From Chloroflexota bacterium (GTDB lineage Bacteria; Chloroflexota; Anaerolineae; Anaerolineales; Anaerolineaceae), in assembly GCA_021796375.1 (NCBI GenBank), contig JAJYJF010000029.1:1-11800 (forward strand): DNA of 11,800 nt. Direction: 5' to 3'. This document shows, in pieces, positions 11,458 to 11,800 of the stretch. The position numbers and the translations under genes were made by a program. Within the stretch, counting starts at the first letter, position 1. Every line of letters starts with the position of its first letter. Under the pieces are notes generated by a model, which saw only the letters and a list, made by a program, of their open reading frames with translations, searched no databases and had not been told where the DNA came from.

Positions 11458-11800
11458 ATGATCACGGATATTAACCCCGCTACACTGGAGATCATCCGCA
11501 ACCCGGCCCTGCGCGCGTATGCCGCGCGGTACCTGGAGATCTATCAGGATTTCATGCAGCAGGTGGAGACGACCGGGGTGGAAATCGCCGCACCGGAAGA
11601 TGGCCAGGCAGGGCCGTCCATCGCTGAGCTGCAGCAGAAGGGCTTGCGCGTGCGCAACGACGGCAAGAGCCTATACGTCAACCGGATCTCGCCTGCCTGC
11701 CAGGCCTGCCAGACCGCCGCGGACAGCGCTACCTTTTTCATTTCCCTGCGCTGTCACCGCAGCTGCTTCTACTGCTTCAACCCCAACCAGGAAGACTACG
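11458..11800 (+). CDS. Radical SAM protein, N-terminal part (3' end outside window)
   Basis: The reading frame is open from ATG 11458 to the window end, giving 114 residues. Arg98-Cys99-His-Arg-Ser-Cys103-Phe-Tyr-Cys106 is the CX3CX2C motif that holds the [4Fe-4S] cluster for S-adenosylmethionine cleavage, set after a strand (TFFISLRC) as in the family. A further CxxC (Cys81, Cys84) stands 15 residues earlier, and FNPNQEDY follows. The start is backed by AAGGAG (11443-11448), 9 bases upstream, and lies 5 bases after the Fe-S protein stop, so the genes are co-transcribed. The N-terminal 75 residues before the CxxC are helical and not recognised. The reaction is unknown; the setting suggests a role in maturation of, or metabolism linked to, the molybdoenzyme. 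Confidence 0.85.
   Translation, partial: MITDINPATLEIIRNPALRAYAARYLEIYQDFMQQVETTGVEIAAPEDGQAGPSIAELQQKGLRVRNDGKSLYVNRISPACQACQTAADSATFFISLRCHRSCFYCFNPNQEDY

Noticed and set aside
1..11800. CRISPR arrays, tRNA or rRNA genes, insertion sequences
   Set aside because: No regularly spaced direct repeats, no cloverleaf-like or rRNA-like stretch and no transposase motif were seen while reading both strands.

Overview
The window reads as one coherent chromosomal block, all genes on the + strand: a two-component regulatory locus followed by an operon for an exported, quinol-linked molybdenum reductase of the DMSO reductase (CISM) type, with its maturation genes. Protein style (NarX-like kinase, DmsABC, TorD chaperone, radical SAM with a Cys-Phe-Asn-Pro-Asn-Gln run) and moderate to high GC suggest an anaerobic or facultative bacterium, possibly of the Chloroflexota (Anaerolineae). 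That placement is an impression from protein style; no rRNA or marker gene is present to prove it.

Layout. 1-804: C-terminal part of a Gfo/Idh/MocA sugar-type oxidoreductase, probably unrelated to the rest. 805-1112: intergenic, holding two adjacent palindromes near 1023-1056. 1113-3149: membrane histidine kinase (about 7 TM segments, GAF, HisKA_3, HATPase). 3196-4116: a DmsC-type quinol-binding membrane protein. 4182-4844: NarL/FixJ response regulator. 4845-5157: regulatory leader with two palindromes and a good -35/-10 pair. 5158-7857 dmsA (Tat signal, Fe-S and Mo-bisMGD catalytic subunit), 7861-8493 dmsB (four [4Fe-4S] clusters), 8495-9415 dmsC (anchor). 9416-9551: gap with a strong hairpin. 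9552-10253 TorD/DmsD chaperone; 10250-11452 a 400-residue multi-cluster iron-sulfur protein; 11458 to the end, the start of a radical SAM protein.

How they may work together. Quinol is oxidised by DmsC, electrons pass through the DmsB clusters to DmsA, and an oxidised substrate is reduced outside the cytoplasmic membrane. The TorD protein would hold DmsA for cofactor loading and Tat export; the Fe-S and radical SAM proteins look like accessory or maturation factors.

The most interesting point is the regulatory locus. A second full-length DmsC (306 aa, the same length as the operon's anchor, retaining the His and Glu equivalent to the quinol-site residues of E. coli DmsC) lies between the kinase and the regulator, with no catalytic or Fe-S subunit beside it. 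This suggests a quinone-pool sensor built from a respiratory membrane subunit. The promoters of the regulatory locus and of the dms operon share GTGA-N6-TCAC palindromes and an 8-mer TACTACCC, which suggests joint control. Both proposals are inferences.
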